Shown: one piece after another, positions 41,178-50,463 of the stretch | How the letters are laid out: the number at the start of each line of letters is the position of its first letter | How positions within the stretch are numbered: position 1 is the first letter of the stretch | NCBI GenBank assembly: GCA_019636615.1 | Contig: JAHBXF010000001.1 | Span: forward strand, 1,674,001-1,738,000 | Direction of reading: 5' to 3' | From: Phycisphaeraceae bacterium | GTDB lineage: Bacteria; Planctomycetota; Phycisphaerae; Phycisphaerales; UBA1924 | Length of the DNA stretch: 64,000 bases | Program-made: the position numbers and the translations under genes | Notes under the pieces: model-generated | What the model saw: only the letters and a program-made list of their open reading frames with translations | Told to the model about the DNA's origin: nothing | The model's database searches: none

Positions 41178-41566
41178 AGCCCGGCGGATACGCGTCACAC
41201 ACTGCTCCCCCTCCCGGGCCCCATGCCGTTCGCGGCGGGGGCCCTTTCTTTGTCCGAGAACCATGGTTGAAGTGCCCGGTCGCATCGCGGGGCAACTCGG
41301 GGGCGCGCCGCTTTTGGCCGAAAAAGCACCGATCTCGGACGGTTTTTGTCACCCGGCCAGCGGCGGGTGCGTATCTTGCGTGCAGCCGGCCTTTCGGGGC
41401 CGCGATGTGGTTTCTGCGCTCATGAGCCGCGCGTGAACCTTCGGCGGTGAATGGTTTGGTTTCTTGATCGGGGCGTCTCCCCGGTGAATGTGTGCAGCAA
41501 GGTCATCGCCGCGGTGTTTCGGGGGCTTCTCAGCCCTCTCACAGCCGGCAGGAACAGGGGTGTTCA
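41178..41566. other. Intergenic region with terminator between two dockerin-protein genes
   Basis: This 389-bp stretch holds the terminator at 41216-41251 and then the upstream region of the astacin gene. A short CACCCG-CGGGTG stem near 41350 is preceded by a T run. No gene was recognised in it. Confidence 0.6.
41216..41251 (+). terminator. Rho-independent terminator after the dockerin protein gene
   Basis: GGGCCCC (41216-41222) pairs with GGGGCCC (41238-41244) and is followed by TTTCTTT. It lies about 40 bp past the stop codon at 41177. Confidence 0.85.
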
Positions 41567-44056
41567 GTGCGACAACACGATTCAAACATCGGCCGCCTTC
41601 ACGCCATCGGCGCGGCGATCTTCATGCTCGTGGTTTCGGCGGGCGCGGCGAGGGCGCAGGTGAGCCTCGTGGGCGCCGGGCTCGCGGGCACACCCGATGT
41701 GCCGGTGAACCCGTGCGAGGGATCGGACGACCCCAACGACTGCATCGTGCCGTGCGTGGTGCGGCCCAATCCCTACGACACGCGGGGTGTGACGAACACC
41801 AACATCTGGCCTGGCGGCATCGTGCCCTATACCTTCGGCGACGACGCCACGCAGCAGCAGCGTGACTTTGCCCGCGCCGGGATGGACGTGATCGAATCGG
41901 TCGCCAACATCACGTTCATTCCCCGCACCAACGAAGCCAACTACGTGCGCCTCATCCCGGATTCGGGCAACTGGTCGTACGTGGGCCGCATCGGCGGCAG
42001 GCAAGACCTTGGCCTCTACAACTGGAGCAACCAGGGCATCGTCATCCACGAACTCATGCACGCGCTGGGCATCCACCACGAACAGAGCCACGCCCAGCGC
42101 GACACCTATGTCTTCATCAACTATCCCAAGATCCAGCCGGGGCGTGAGAACAACTTCGCGCTGCGGGCCAGCACACCGACGGTCGGCCCGTACGACTTTG
42201 AATCGCTCATGCACTACGGCCCCACGGGCTTCAGCATCAACGGCGACCGCACGATCAAGGTGCGCCCCGCGCACGCCCGGGCGTACCAGTACGTCATCGG
42301 TCAGCGCGGCGCTCCCAGCAACGGTGATATCTGGACGCTGGTGACGATGTACGGCGGCAACCCGCCCGCCCGCAACTTCACGCTTTCGACGCCCGCCAAC
42401 AGCGTCGCCGTGGGCGAGAACTGGGCGCCGACCTTCACGTGGGCGACCTCTCAGAACGCCACCTCGTACAACATCAAGGTTGACGACGACCCCTTCTTCG
42501 GCTCTCCAGAGATCAACGCCAACACCGCGGGGACGGTCTATTCGCAGGCAACCGTGCTGGCGCCGCGCCGGGTGTACTACTGGACCGTCACGTCGAGCAA
42601 CAGCGTGGGCAACGGCAAGCCCTTCCATGAAACGACCTTCGCGTTCTACACCGGGGCTTCGGTCCCCGCGGTGGTGTATGTAGATGCGACAGCGCCCGCG
42701 GGCGGCGACGGCACTTCCTGGAGCGGCGCCTTCCGCGACCTTCAGGACGCGATGGCCATCGCGGGGGCTTTCCCGGGACAGGTGCAGGAGGTCCGTGTCG
42801 CGCACGGCACGTACCGCCCCGACCGCGGCACACGCAACCGCAGCGCATCCTTCTGGCTGGTCGAGGGCACCACCGTGCGGGGCGGCTACGCCGGGCGCGG
42901 CGCCCCCAACCCTGACCTCAACAACCCGTCGCAGTTCCTCACCATCCTCAGCGGCGACCTGAACAGCAACGACTCGGGCACCTACAACAACATGGGGGAC
43001 AACTCCTTCAACGTGGTGACCGGCTCCTTCACCGGCCCCGGCGCGGTTCTTGAAAACGTGACCATCCGCGGGGGCAACGCCTCGGACGGCACCTTCCCGC
43101 GTTCGCGCGGCGGCGCGCTGCAGGTTGACATGGGCTCGCCCACGCTCCGCAACGTCGTCATCGAGCGGTCGCAGAGCAGTTACCTCTTCGGCGGCGTCTC
43201 GCTCTCGTTCGGCGGCGATACCGTCTTTGAAAACGTCACGATGCGCAACCTGCGCGCCACCGGCACGGGCAGCAACGGCGCCGGCGGCATGATCGGGGCG
43301 CGCCACGATTCACGCGCCTTCCTCCGGGGTGCTCACCTCTTCTCGGGGTCGGGCCGCATCGGCGGGGCGCTCTACGCCTTCGACACCCAGGTGACGCTCG
43401 ACAACACCATCATCCGCAACACGGTGGCGACCGAGGCCAACGGCGGCGGCGGCATCTATCTGACGTCGGCCTCGGCCACGGTCACCAACTCCACCCTGGC
43501 GCAGAACACCAGCGGGGCGATCCGGCTTGATCCCACGGCTTCGCTCACCATGAACAACTCCATCATCTGGGGAAACACCACGGCCGGCATCATCGCCGAC
43601 AGCGGGTCTACGGCCACGGTGGGCTACAGCACGGTTCAGGGCGGCTTCGCCGGCGCGGGCAATCTCTCCGGCGATCCGCTCTTTGTCGATGTGGCCTCGG
43701 GCGATCTCTCGCTGCTCTCAGGCTCGCCCGCGATTGATTCGGGCAACAACGCGGCGGCCATCAGCGCCGGGCTCACGGCAGACATCGCGGGCATGCCCCG
43801 CTTCGCCGATGACCCTCTCACCCCGGACACGGGTGCTGGCGGCGCACCGATTGTCGATCAAGGCGCGTACGAGTATCAGCCCCCGGTGCCATGCGTTGGT
43901 GACTTCAACAACGACGGCGCCGTGGACGGGGCCGATGTCGGCGCCTTCTTCGCGGCGTGGGAAGCGGCGGAACCCGCCGCGGACCTCAACGAGGACGGCG
44001 GCATCGACGGGGCCGATGTCGAGTTCTTCTTCCTGCGGTGGGAAGACGGCTGCTGA
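41567..44056 (+). CDS. Secreted astacin-type metalloprotease with beta-helix region and dockerin tail
   Basis: An 829-residue exported protein with signal peptide to about residue 31 (FMLVVSAGAARAQ). The astacin catalytic domain covers about 65-295: zinc motif HELMHALGIHHE (161-172, ligands His161, His165, His171, catalytic Glu162) and Met-turn F-E-S-L-M-H-Y. A fibronectin-like region follows to about 395, then a right-handed beta-helix (VYVDATAPAGGDGTSW to about 770, with repeated N-x-T-I-R units), and a duplicated DGADVGAFF/DGADVEFFF dockerin tail ending D-G-C. It is probably a surface-attached protease acting on extracellular protein. GTG 41567 is 6 nt after AGGGG; no ATG fits. The gatB gene converges 18 bp downstream. 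Confidence 0.9.
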   Translation: MRQHDSNIGRLHAIGAAIFMLVVSAGAARAQVSLVGAGLAGTPDVPVNPCEGSDDPNDCIVPCVVRPNPYDTRGVTNTNIWPGGIVPYTFGDDATQQQRDFARAGMDVIESVANITFIPRTNEANYVRLIPDSGNWSYVGRIGGRQDLGLYNWSNQGIVIHELMHALGIHHEQSHAQRDTYVFINYPKIQPGRENNFALRASTPTVGPYDFESLMHYGPTGFSINGDRTIKVRPAHARAYQYVIGQRGAPSNGDIWTLVTMYGGNPPARNFTLSTPANSVAVGENWAPTFTWATSQNATSYNIKVDDDPFFGSPEINANTAGTVYSQATVLAPRRVYYWTVTSSNSVGNGKPFHETTFAFYTGASVPAVVYVDATAPAGGDGTSWSGAFRDLQDAMAIAGAFPGQVQEVRVAHGTYRPDRGTRNRSASFWLVEGTTVRGGYAGRGAPNPDLNNPSQFLTILSGDLNSNDSGTYNNMGDNSFNVVTGSFTGPGAVLENVTIRGGNASDGTFPRSRGGALQVDMGSPTLRNVVIERSQSSYLFGGVSLSFGGDTVFENVTMRNLRATGTGSNGAGGMIGARHDSRAFLRGAHLFSGSGRIGGALYAFDTQVTLDNTIIRNTVATEANGGGGIYLTSASATVTNSTLAQNTSGAIRLDPTASLTMNNSIIWGNTTAGIIADSGSTATVGYSTVQGGFAGAGNLSGDPLFVDVASGDLSLLSGSPAIDSGNNAAAISAGLTADIAGMPRFADDPLTPDTGAGGAPIVDQGAYEYQPPVPCVGDFNNDGAVDGADVGAFFAAWEAAEPAADLNEDGGIDGADVEFFFLRWEDGC

Positions 44057-44074
44057 ACCCTTGTGCGGGCCGGG

Positions 44075-45703
44075 TTATTGCCCGCACCGGCGCAGGATTT
44101 CTTCGCGCACGGTCTTCGCATCGGCCGCGCCCGCGGAGAGTTTCATCACCTCGCCCACGAGCCTCCCGGCGGCCTGCACCTTGCCGGCGCGAAGGTCTTC
44201 GGCGGCTTTGGGGTGCGCGGCCAGCACGGTGTCGATCCACGCGGCCAGCGAGGCATCATCGCGCACGGTGAGCAGCCCGCGCTGGCGTGCGAGGGCGTGG
44301 AGGGCATCGCGAGCATCGGTCGCGGCCAGGCGAAGGTCGGCCGCGGTCTGGGTCATCGTGCAGGCGGCGTCGAAGAGTTCTTCCACGGCCTGGTTGCCGA
44401 CGGCGCCAGAATCGCGCAGCATGCCCAGCCCTGCGAGTGAGCCCGCCCCGATCCCGAGGGCGTGGATGGGCACGCCCCGCTCGTTGGCGCGTTTGCCGCC
44501 CTGTTGCAGCAGGAGGTTGGCGGCCAGGCGTGCCGCGCGGGCGCGGTCGGTGCCGCAGAGCACCATGGCGTCGGTGGCGTGCTCGTAGAGGTCGCTCAAA
44601 GCGCGTTCATCGACGAGCGAGAAGGCCTCTTTGATGCTCAGCCCGTGGTCGCGGGTGTAGGTGCGCAGGCGCGCCAGGGGCAGGGCGGGGAGCGAGGCCT
44701 CGACACGGCTTCGCCACTCGTCGGTGATGCGCACCGGTGTGAGGTCGGGGTCGGGGAAGTAGCGGTAGTCGTGGGCGTCTTCTTTTTCGCGCTGCACGAA
44801 GGTCACGCCCGCGGCGTCGTCCCACCCGCGTGTGGTCTTGGTGCCCGGGCCGAAGACGCGGCCGTCCGCGAGCCATCGGCGCGGCTGCTCGGCCAGTTCG
44901 TGCTCGATGGCCCCGCGCAGGCTCTTGAACGAGTTGAGGTTCTTGACTTCGACCACCGGCGTCGCGACGGTGCGGCCGTCGGCCAGCGAGAGCAGACAGT
45001 TGATGTTGGGTTCGAAGCGCATGTGCCCCTGCTGCATCACGCCCTCGGTCACGCCCAGGAAGCGGCAGAGCTGCCTGAGCAGGCGCGCGAAGACAACGGC
45101 CTGCTGGGCCGAGGTGAAATCGGGCTGGGTGACGATCTCGAGCAGGGGAGTGCCGGCGCGGTTGTAGTCGGCGATGGAGCCATCGAGCGCGTGCCCGCCG
45201 GGCGTTTCGTGGAGCAGTTTGCCCGCGTCTTCTTCGAGGTGGGCGCGGATGATGCCGATGCGCGTGCCGGGGCGGGAAAAATCGGGCAGGCCCGTGTCGT
45301 CCACGGCGGGCACGTCGAACGCGCCGTCGAAACAGACGGGCATGTCGTACTGGCTGATCTGGTACGCCTTGGGCAGGTCGGGGTAGAAGTAACTCTTGCG
45401 GTCCCACTTGGTCACGGGCGACAGGTGGCAGCGCAGCGCCAGGCCCACGGCGATGGCCATCTCCAGCGCGGCGCGGTTGGGCACGGGCAGCGCGCCGGGC
45501 AGGGCGAGCACCGTCGCGTCGATGAGCGTGTTCGGCGGCGCCTCAAAGTTCGAGGCGTGGGCCGGGTTTGGCGCGCGGCTGAACATCTTGCTGCGCGTGC
45601 AGAGTTCGACGTGGATCTCCATGCCCACCTTGAGGTCTGCACGCGTGATGCTCGCGCCGGGGCCGTGTGCCGCGGGCGCGCCCTGTGGTGTGGTGGGGTT
45701 CAT
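44075..45703 (-). CDS. gatB: Aspartyl/glutamyl-tRNA(Asn/Gln) amidotransferase subunit B
   Basis: A 542-residue subunit of the GatCAB complex, which converts mischarged Glu-tRNA(Gln) and Asp-tRNA(Asn) to the amidated forms. Diagnostic segments are KVGMEIHVELCTRSKMFS, WDRKSYFYPDLPKAYQISQYDMP, the conserved HLEEDAGKLLHE, FEPNINCLLSL, and EVKNLNSFKSLRGAIEHE in the cradle domain. A C-terminal YqeY-like tail (about 400-542) with LLQQGGKRANERG follows. The Glu residues that activate the tRNA ester are within the intact cradle motifs. It is the last gene of a minus-strand run with the crotonase genes 21 bp upstream. gatA and gatC are not in the window. Confidence 0.96.
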   Translation of the reverse strand: MNPTTPQGAPAAHGPGASITRADLKVGMEIHVELCTRSKMFSRAPNPAHASNFEAPPNTLIDATVLALPGALPVPNRAALEMAIAVGLALRCHLSPVTKWDRKSYFYPDLPKAYQISQYDMPVCFDGAFDVPAVDDTGLPDFSRPGTRIGIIRAHLEEDAGKLLHETPGGHALDGSIADYNRAGTPLLEIVTQPDFTSAQQAVVFARLLRQLCRFLGVTEGVMQQGHMRFEPNINCLLSLADGRTVATPVVEVKNLNSFKSLRGAIEHELAEQPRRWLADGRVFGPGTKTTRGWDDAAGVTFVQREKEDAHDYRYFPDPDLTPVRITDEWRSRVEASLPALPLARLRTYTRDHGLSIKEAFSLVDERALSDLYEHATDAMVLCGTDRARAARLAANLLLQQGGKRANERGVPIHALGIGAGSLAGLGMLRDSGAVGNQAVEELFDAACTMTQTAADLRLAATDARDALHALARQRGLLTVRDDASLAAWIDTVLAAHPKAAEDLRAGKVQAAGRLVGEVMKLSAGAADAKTVREEILRRCGQ

Positions 45704-45724
45704 GGCTGGGTGAGCGTACGTCGA

Positions 45725-46480
45725 TCAGCGGCCGAGTTTCGCACGCAGCGATTCGCGTGCCTCCGGGGTGCGCACGATGCTGGCCGAGAGTTCCGCCGCG
45801 CGAGCGAGAACCTCGCGTGACACGCCCGGGGTTTCGAGATCGTTGAGCAGGGCCTTGGTGGCGCGCAGGGCGCGCGGCCCGCCCGCGGCCAGCCGCTCGA
45901 CGACCGAGTCGCACAGGGGCCCCATCGATGCCATGTCCTGCGAGAGGTGATCCACCATGCCCAGGGCGTGGGCCTGTGCGCCGGTCATGAGCCCCCCGGT
46001 GAGCAGCACGCGGCGAGCGCGGCCCGGGCCGATGCGCTGCACAAGCCAGGGCGCGACCACGGCCGGGCACACGCCCAGATCAACCTCCGGGTAGCCCAGT
46101 TTGGCGTCGGCGTGGGTGATGGAGATATCGCAGACGCAGGCGAGGCCGCAGCCGCCGCCGATGGCGGCGCCGTTGACGCGGGCCACGGTGATGGCGGGCA
46201 GGGAGCGCAGTTCGAGGGTGAGTTCGGCCAGGGCGTGCAGCAGGCGTCCGGGCGCGTCGGGGTCGTCGAGCACGGCCTTGAGATCCATGCCGGCGCAGAA
46301 CGACTTTCCCTCGCCGGAGAGCACCAGAACGTGCACCTCGGGCGTTTCTCGCACACGGGCGACCGCGCTGCGCAGCGCCGCGATGAGGTCTTGCGAGAGG
46401 GCGTTGCGGGCCTCGGGGCGGTTGAGGGTGAGGGTGGCCACTGGGCCGCCGAGGTGCTGGAGTTGTGCGAGGTCGTTCAT
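45725..46480 (-). CDS. Enoyl-CoA hydratase/isomerase family protein (methylglutaconyl-CoA hydratase-like)
   Basis: A 251-residue crotonase-fold protein (TLNRPEARNALSQDLI, SGEGKSFCAGMDLKAV oxyanion region, NGAAIGGGCGLACVCDISI). The second general-acid/base Glu is present in LGYPEVDLG, but the first Glu position of mitochondrial enoyl-CoA hydratase is Gly (GCGLA). That pattern, with GVCPAVVAPWLVQRIG after it, resembles 3-methylglutaconyl-CoA hydratases of leucine breakdown. It lies between gatB (21 bp downstream) and a second crotonase paralogue (42 bp upstream). Acyl-CoA substrate specificity is inferred only. Confidence 0.88.
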   Translation of the reverse strand: MNDLAQLQHLGGPVATLTLNRPEARNALSQDLIAALRSAVARVRETPEVHVLVLSGEGKSFCAGMDLKAVLDDPDAPGRLLHALAELTLELRSLPAITVARVNGAAIGGGCGLACVCDISITHADAKLGYPEVDLGVCPAVVAPWLVQRIGPGRARRVLLTGGLMTGAQAHALGMVDHLSQDMASMGPLCDSVVERLAAGGPRALRATKALLNDLETPGVSREVLARAAELSASIVRTPEARESLRAKLGR

Positions 46481-46522
46481 GTGTGTGGGCCAGGGGGTGA
46501 AGAGTGTGCGAGGGGGTTCGCG

Positions 46523-47254
46523 TCAGGGTTTGTTCCAGATGGCTTCGAGGCGCAGGCGTTCTTCTTCGCCGCCGACTAGGTTGAGGGAAGCGTGGAGTGC
46601 TCGCGAGAGCGAGGCTTCGGTCACGCCGTCGAGGTGCTGAGAAAGGCGGCGCGTGTGCGCCAACGCGTGCGGGGGCTTCTCGGCGAGCATCTGGGCGCAC
46701 TCGATGGCCGCCGCCTCGCACGACGCGGGCGTGGGGTGTGCTTGGTGCGCCAGGCCGAGTTGCACGGCGCGCTCTCCGGTGATCAGGCCCGAATCGAGCA
46801 GGAGCGACCTGGCCGCGCCAGCGCCGACGAGCAGTTCGAGCGTGGGGGCGCTGACGGCGGGAGAGATTCCCAGCCGAACCACGGGGTACCCGAGTTTGGC
46901 GGCTGAGGTTGTGTGGATGATGTCGCCGGCGCCCAGCAGGGCGCAGCCGCCGGCGATGGCCCCGCCGTGCGCGCTGATGACGACCGGGCAGGGCGCGCTG
47001 CGGAGCGAGAGGATGACCCCCGAGAGGCCTTCGAGCAGGGCCGACATGGCGTTCCCGTCGTCGCGGCAGAGGGAGAGATCAAACCCGGCGCAGAAAATAT
47101 CGCCGGCGCCGGAGAGCACGATCGCGCGGGCGCTGGCGGAGGTGTCGATGTGCGATCGCAGCGAAGCGAGCATGCGCGGCGTGAGGGCGTTGCGCTTCTC
47201 GGGGCGGTCGAGCCGCAGGATCTTGATCATTCCTCTGGGTTCGGCTTCGATCAC
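46523..47254 (-). CDS. Second crotonase-family paralogue lacking both catalytic glutamates
   Basis: A 243-residue crotonase-fold protein with the oxyanion-hole segments RPEKRNALTPRML and GAGDIFCAGFDLSL. At the positions of the two catalytic glutamates of enoyl-CoA hydratase it has Ala (GGCALLGAG) and Val (LGYPVVRLG). It therefore probably is not a hydratase; it could be an isomerase, a thioesterase-like member, or a binding subunit for the adjacent crotonase. GTG 47254 gives a family-like N-terminus (VIEAEPRGMIKILRLDRPE); ATG 47230 is an alternative. It starts 35 bp after purL. Confidence 0.82.
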   Translation of the reverse strand: MIEAEPRGMIKILRLDRPEKRNALTPRMLASLRSHIDTSASARAIVLSGAGDIFCAGFDLSLCRDDGNAMSALLEGLSGVILSLRSAPCPVVISAHGGAIAGGCALLGAGDIIHTTSAAKLGYPVVRLGISPAVSAPTLELLVGAGAARSLLLDSGLITGERAVQLGLAHQAHPTPASCEAAAIECAQMLAEKPPHALAHTRRLSQHLDGVTEASLSRALHASLNLVGGEEERLRLEAIWNKP

Positions 47255-47288
47255 GGCGCGGGTTCCTGTAGCGCTGGCGTGGGGTGTG

Positions 47289-50200
47289 TTACCAGTCAAG
47301 CGTGCCACGCCACGCGGCGGCGAGGTCGCTGACCCTGGCGTGGAGGTTGGCGCTGGGCCAGGAGAGGGCGCCGTCGTCGGTGATGGTGCCGACCACGGCG
47401 GAGGTGACGGCCCCGTGGTCGCGCAGCACGGTGCGCAGCGTGCTGAGGTCTTGCGGTCGCACTTCGAGCACATAGCGGCTCGGCGTTTCGCCGAAGGCGA
47501 TGGTGTGCAGGTCGAGCGAGCCCTCGTCGATGGTGAGGGCAGCGCCGAGCGGACGCAGCACGCCTTCGGCGGTGCGGGAGAGGAGTTCGCTCAGGGAGTC
47601 GGTGGGGCGGGGCGCGCCGGCGCGGCCCGGGCCCGCGGTGGCGATGAGCATTTCGGCGATGGCCACAAGGAGGCCGCCGTCTGAACAGTCGTGGGCGCTC
47701 TGCACCAGCCCGTCCTGGATGCACTGGGCCACGGCGCGCGCCGCGGCGGGCCCCAGCAAGAGGTCTGTGCGTGGGTATGCCAGCGCACGGGGGTCTGTGT
47801 CGCGGGGCAGGCCGATGGCCTGTTCGAGTTGGCTGGCGAGCAGTTCGTACCCGGCGGGCGCACCGACGACAACGAGCAGGTTGCCGGGCGACTTGGCGTC
47901 CATGGTGGTGCAGCGTTTGGTCAGGCGCACGAGACCCAGGCCGGTGATGAGGAGCGTGGGCGGGATCTCGATGACGCGCCGGCGGCCTGTGCCGGGGTCG
48001 TCGAAGCGCAGTTGGTTGTTGAGCGAGTCTTTGCCGCTGACAAAGGGGGTGCGGTAGGCCTTTGCTCCGTCGTAGCAGGCCTCGGCGGCGCGCACGAGCG
48101 TGCCGAGGTTCTCTGGTTTTTCGCAACTGGGCCAGCAGAAGTTGTCGAGGATGGCGGTGCGGGCGGGGTCTGCCCCCACGCAGACAAGGTTGCGCACGCA
48201 CTCGTCGATGGCGGCGAGGGTGGTGAGGTAGGGATCAACGATGGAGTCGGGTTCTTCGATCCGGCCGCTGACCTGCAGGCCGCAGGCGATGGCGATGCCG
48301 CGCCCGCTGCCGGGGATGGGCTCGACGACCGCGCCGTCTGAGGGGCCGATGCCCCCCGGGCCGACAAGGGGTTTGACGACGGTGTTCCCCTGCACCTCGT
48401 GGTCGTACTGGCGGATGATCCAGTGCTTGCTGGCGATGTTGGGGTGCGAGAGCAGGCGGGTGAGGCACTCGGAGATGGGCGGGAGGGTGTCGGCGCGCCG
48501 GGGAGAAGGGGTGGGCGTGCTCCATCGCGCGATGCGTGTGGGCTGGGGGATGCCGTCGTGCAGGAAGTGCATGGAGAGGCGACCGACCTCGGTTCCCTGG
48601 TAGCGCAGCACGAGTTGCTCGCCCTCGCACCCGAAGACGCCGAGGTCAGCCATCTCGACGCCTTCTTCGCGGCAGATTGTGCGCAGGGCTTCGATATTCT
48701 GCGGGGGCACGGCCAGCACGAGGCGCTCCTGCGCCTCGCTGATCCAGATTTCGGTGTAGGAGAGGCCGTTGTATTTGAGCGGGGCTTTGTCGAGATCAAC
48801 CTGTGCGCCGACCTCTTTGCCCATCTCGCCCACCGCGCTGGAGAAGCCGCCCGCGCCGCAGTCGGTGATGGCCGAGAAGAGCGGCCCGCCCGCGTGGTCG
48901 CGGGCGCGCATGATGGCGTCGAGGGTGCGCTTTTCTTCGATGGCGTTGCCGATCTGCACGGCGTGGCTGAACTCGTCGGCGTGCGTGCTCTCGAGTTCGG
49001 CCGAGGAGAAGGTGGCGCCGTGGATGCCGTCGCGCCCTGTCCGGCCGCCCAGCGCGATGATGCGGTCGCCGGCGCGCACGCGGCCCTGCACCTGGTCGCG
49101 GCGGATCAGGCCGACACAGCCGCAGAAGACGAGCGGGTTGCCGACATAGGCATCGTGGAAGAGCACCGCGCCGTTCACCGTGGGGATGCCCATGCGGTTG
49201 CCGTAGTCGCGGACGCCGGAGACAACGTCGGTGAGGATGCGCCGCGGGTGCAGCGTTCCCGGGGGGAGCGGGGTGGCGCCGGGGCCCCACGCGTCCGGGT
49301 GGGCCACGCAGAAGACATCGGTGCTGGCGATGGGCCTGGCCCCCAGGCCCGTGCCGATGATGTCGCGGATGCAGCCGCCGATGCCCGTGGCGGCGCCGCC
49401 GTAGGGCTCGAGCGCGCTGGGGTGGTTGTGCGTTTCGACCTTGATGCACACGCCCCATGTGTCGTCGAGCGCGATCACGCCCGAGTTGTCGCGGAAGACG
49501 CTCAGCGTCCAGTCGATGCCCTCGTCGATGAGTTCGAAGGTCGCGGCGGCCACCGTGGACTTGAGCAGGTTGTCGATGGTGACCGCGCCGCCCGCGGCGA
49601 TGGTGTGCCCGGGGCGGCCCTCGAACCCCAGCGCGTCGTCGTGCTCGGGGCCTGTGTACTCGATGCGGCTTTTGAGCGTCTTGTGAACGCAGTGCTCTGA
49701 CCAGGTCTGCGCGATGGTTTCGAGTTCGATGTCTGTCGGTTCGCGTTCGAGCCGGCGGTATTCATCGCGCACGGCCCGCATCTCGTCCGGGCTCAGGAAG
49801 AGGTGCGCTTCACGCGAGAGCCGGGCGAGCGCGGCGTCGTCGAGGGCACGCAAGGGGATGTGCCCGAGCCTGAGCGTGTAGTCGTGCCCGCGGGGAAGGC
49901 TCGTCGGCAGCCAAGGCCCGGTACAGATCTGGTGCACCACCGGGTTGGCCAGCGCACGCTCGGCGAAGGCACGCGCCGCTTCCGGTGTGAGTCCTTCAAA
50001 GTCATACCTCGTGCCCGTCGTCACCTCAACATCGACCCCCAGCAGCGTGCGCACGCCCTCGCGCACGGACTGCGCGGCGGGGTCCATCACGCCCGGCAGC
50101 GGGTGAACTTCGATCGTGGCGACGTTGGTTCGCGATGGGGAAGCGCCCAGCGTTGCGTGGTCGACGACAGCGTCTGCCAGCAGGCGCGGGGCGATGGTCT

Positions 50201-50396
50201 CGCGCACGTGCCGTTCGCCGACAGGGCCCTGCACAAAGTACACGCGCGACACCCGGACGGCCTGGGGCGTGAGCCCCTCGATGCGGGCGCGCCTGAGCAC
50301 CGAGCCCGCGCGGGCGTCGGTGTGCTCGGGTTTCACGTGAACCTCGATGCGGTGGAGCGTGTCGGCGGGGGCGGCGGTCGGCGTCGTGGTGGTCAT
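47289..50396 (-). CDS. purL: Phosphoribosylformylglycinamidine synthase with fused PurS-like N-terminal region
   Basis: A 1035-residue enzyme that makes FGAM from FGAR, ATP and glutamine-derived ammonia in purine synthesis. Residues 16-75 and 93-165 are two PurS-like halves (RIEVHVKPEHTD; ATIEVHPLPGVMDPAAQSVREG). The linker and PurM-like synthetase core follow from about 200, with the active-site His in TWSEHCVHKTL (His235), VETHNHPSA, GRTGRDGIHGATF and the second half beginning near 690. No PurQ glutaminase domain is present, so it is a PurSL form that should need a separate PurQ. It is first in a minus-strand run with the two crotonases and gatB. Confidence 0.95.
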   Translation of the reverse strand: MTTTTPTAAPADTLHRIEVHVKPEHTDARAGSVLRRARIEGLTPQAVRVSRVYFVQGPVGERHVRETIAPRLLADAVVDHATLGASPSRTNVATIEVHPLPGVMDPAAQSVREGVRTLLGVDVEVTTGTRYDFEGLTPEAARAFAERALANPVVHQICTGPWLPTSLPRGHDYTLRLGHIPLRALDDAALARLSREAHLFLSPDEMRAVRDEYRRLEREPTDIELETIAQTWSEHCVHKTLKSRIEYTGPEHDDALGFEGRPGHTIAAGGAVTIDNLLKSTVAAATFELIDEGIDWTLSVFRDNSGVIALDDTWGVCIKVETHNHPSALEPYGGAATGIGGCIRDIIGTGLGARPIASTDVFCVAHPDAWGPGATPLPPGTLHPRRILTDVVSGVRDYGNRMGIPTVNGAVLFHDAYVGNPLVFCGCVGLIRRDQVQGRVRAGDRIIALGGRTGRDGIHGATFSSAELESTHADEFSHAVQIGNAIEEKRTLDAIMRARDHAGGPLFSAITDCGAGGFSSAVGEMGKEVGAQVDLDKAPLKYNGLSYTEIWISEAQERLVLAVPPQNIEALRTICREEGVEMADLGVFGCEGEQLVLRYQGTEVGRLSMHFLHDGIPQPTRIARWSTPTPSPRRADTLPPISECLTRLLSHPNIASKHWIIRQYDHEVQGNTVVKPLVGPGGIGPSDGAVVEPIPGSGRGIAIACGLQVSGRIEEPDSIVDPYLTTLAAIDECVRNLVCVGADPARTAILDNFCWPSCEKPENLGTLVRAAEACYDGAKAYRTPFVSGKDSLNNQLRFDDPGTGRRRVIEIPPTLLITGLGLVRLTKRCTTMDAKSPGNLLVVVGAPAGYELLASQLEQAIGLPRDTDPRALAYPRTDLLLGPAAARAVAQCIQDGLVQSAHDCSDGGLLVAIAEMLIATAGPGRAGAPRPTDSLSELLSRTAEGVLRPLGAALTIDEGSLDLHTIAFGETPSRYVLEVRPQDLSTLRTVLRDHGAVTSAVVGTITDDGALSWPSANLHARVSDLAAAWRGTLDW

Positions 50397-50463
50397 GGCG
50401 GGCGGGGGGGTGAGCGGTTGTGGCGAACGGGGGAGGATGAACGCCGCGACAGTGGGGGAAGAC

